A stretch of 64,000 bases of DNA from assembly GCF_008929045.1 (NCBI RefSeq), contig NZ_VFAH01000002.1, positions 552,326-616,325 of the forward strand, in the 5' to 3' direction. The translations under genes and the position numbers were made by a program. The DNA is from Noviherbaspirillum aerium. Its GTDB lineage: Bacteria; Pseudomonadota; Gammaproteobacteria; Burkholderiales; Burkholderiaceae_D. This document shows, piece after piece, positions 63,946 through 64,000 of the stretch (position 1 is the first letter of the stretch; each line of letters starts with the position of its first letter). A model generated the notes under the pieces. That model was not told the origin of the DNA. It ran no database searches and worked only from the letters and a program-made list of their open reading frames with translations.

Positions 63946-64000
63946 GCCTGACGATGACCTACTTTCACACTGGTTGCAGCACTATCATCGGCGCAAAGTC
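63946..64000 (-). rRNA. rrf: 5S ribosomal RNA, 3' part, cut by window edge
   Basis: Reverse-strand sequence reads GCGCCGATGATAGTGCTGCA then CAGTGTGAAAGTAGGTCATCG, the conserved 3' half of a Burkholderiales-type 5S rRNA. The gene's 5' half and the rest of the rRNA operon lie to the right of the window. Confidence 0.92.

Overview
This is a GC-rich beta-proteobacterial chromosome segment, most like Oxalobacteraceae (Herbaspirillum/Noviherbaspirillum group). The inference rests on the gene families present (AcnB, malate synthase G, FcbT-like TRAP system, Holin-X/DUF3618 operon, several GGDEF-EAL proteins) and on the 3' part of a 5S rRNA of Burkholderiales type at the right edge. No transposase, integrase, prophage module or CRISPR array was seen.

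Layout. 1-6.4 kb: a KaiC-like ATPase (cut by the left edge) followed by a hybrid histidine kinase, a GGDEF-EAL protein and a UvsE UV-damage endonuclease. 6.4-14.2 kb: small hypothetical genes, an alpha/beta hydrolase, a Crp/Fnr regulator, a proteasome/HslV-like Ntn hydrolase, a queuosine-salvage-like protein, a CZB-type protein and an AI-2E family permease. 14.4-17.9 kb: a nitrate/sulfonate/taurine-type ABC operon (ATPase, binding protein, permease, second binding protein). 18.2-23.1 kb: DedA, a Cys-containing exported protein, a two-domain fasciclin lipoprotein, a 2H-phosphoesterase-like protein and PhzF. 23.3-30.7 kb: haloacid dehalogenase, malate synthase G, lactate dehydrogenase, a LysR regulator and a purine permease. 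31.1-33.6 kb: a three-gene envelope operon with Gly-X-Y repeats. 34.2-37.4 kb: an EEP-family phosphatase/nuclease, a SET-domain methyltransferase and a CAP-domain protein. 37.7-49.2 kb: two tiny membrane ORFs, two more GGDEF-EAL proteins, an odd tRNA-Thr, an MFS exporter, a CPA1 antiporter and a class A PBP. 49.9-51.3 kb: an OTU-type cysteine protease. 51.7-58.3 kb: ethanolamine ammonia-lyase (eutB-eutC) divergent from an FcbT-like TRAP transporter. 59.1-64 kb: cyanase, aconitase B, a repeat-containing exported protein and the end of an rRNA operon.

The most unusual content is of two kinds. First, three families of long, imperfectly palindromic intergenic repeats (about 83-161 bp) occur as whole, partial and side-by-side copies. 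Their paired arms carry compensating base changes, and many lie at or just after stop codons. Second, several proteins of eukaryotic or archaeal flavour appear: an OTU protease with AT-rich codons, a SET methyltransferase with a post-SET Cys cluster, and a stand-alone proteasome-like protein in which Thr1, Asp17 and Lys33 sit at canonical spacing.

Metabolically, malate synthase, aconitase and lactate dehydrogenase suggest two- and three-carbon acid use. Ethanolamine cleavage, cyanate hydrolysis, TRAP/ABC uptake and purine uptake suggest scavenging of nitrogen compounds. The window is also rich in c-di-GMP and other sensory genes.
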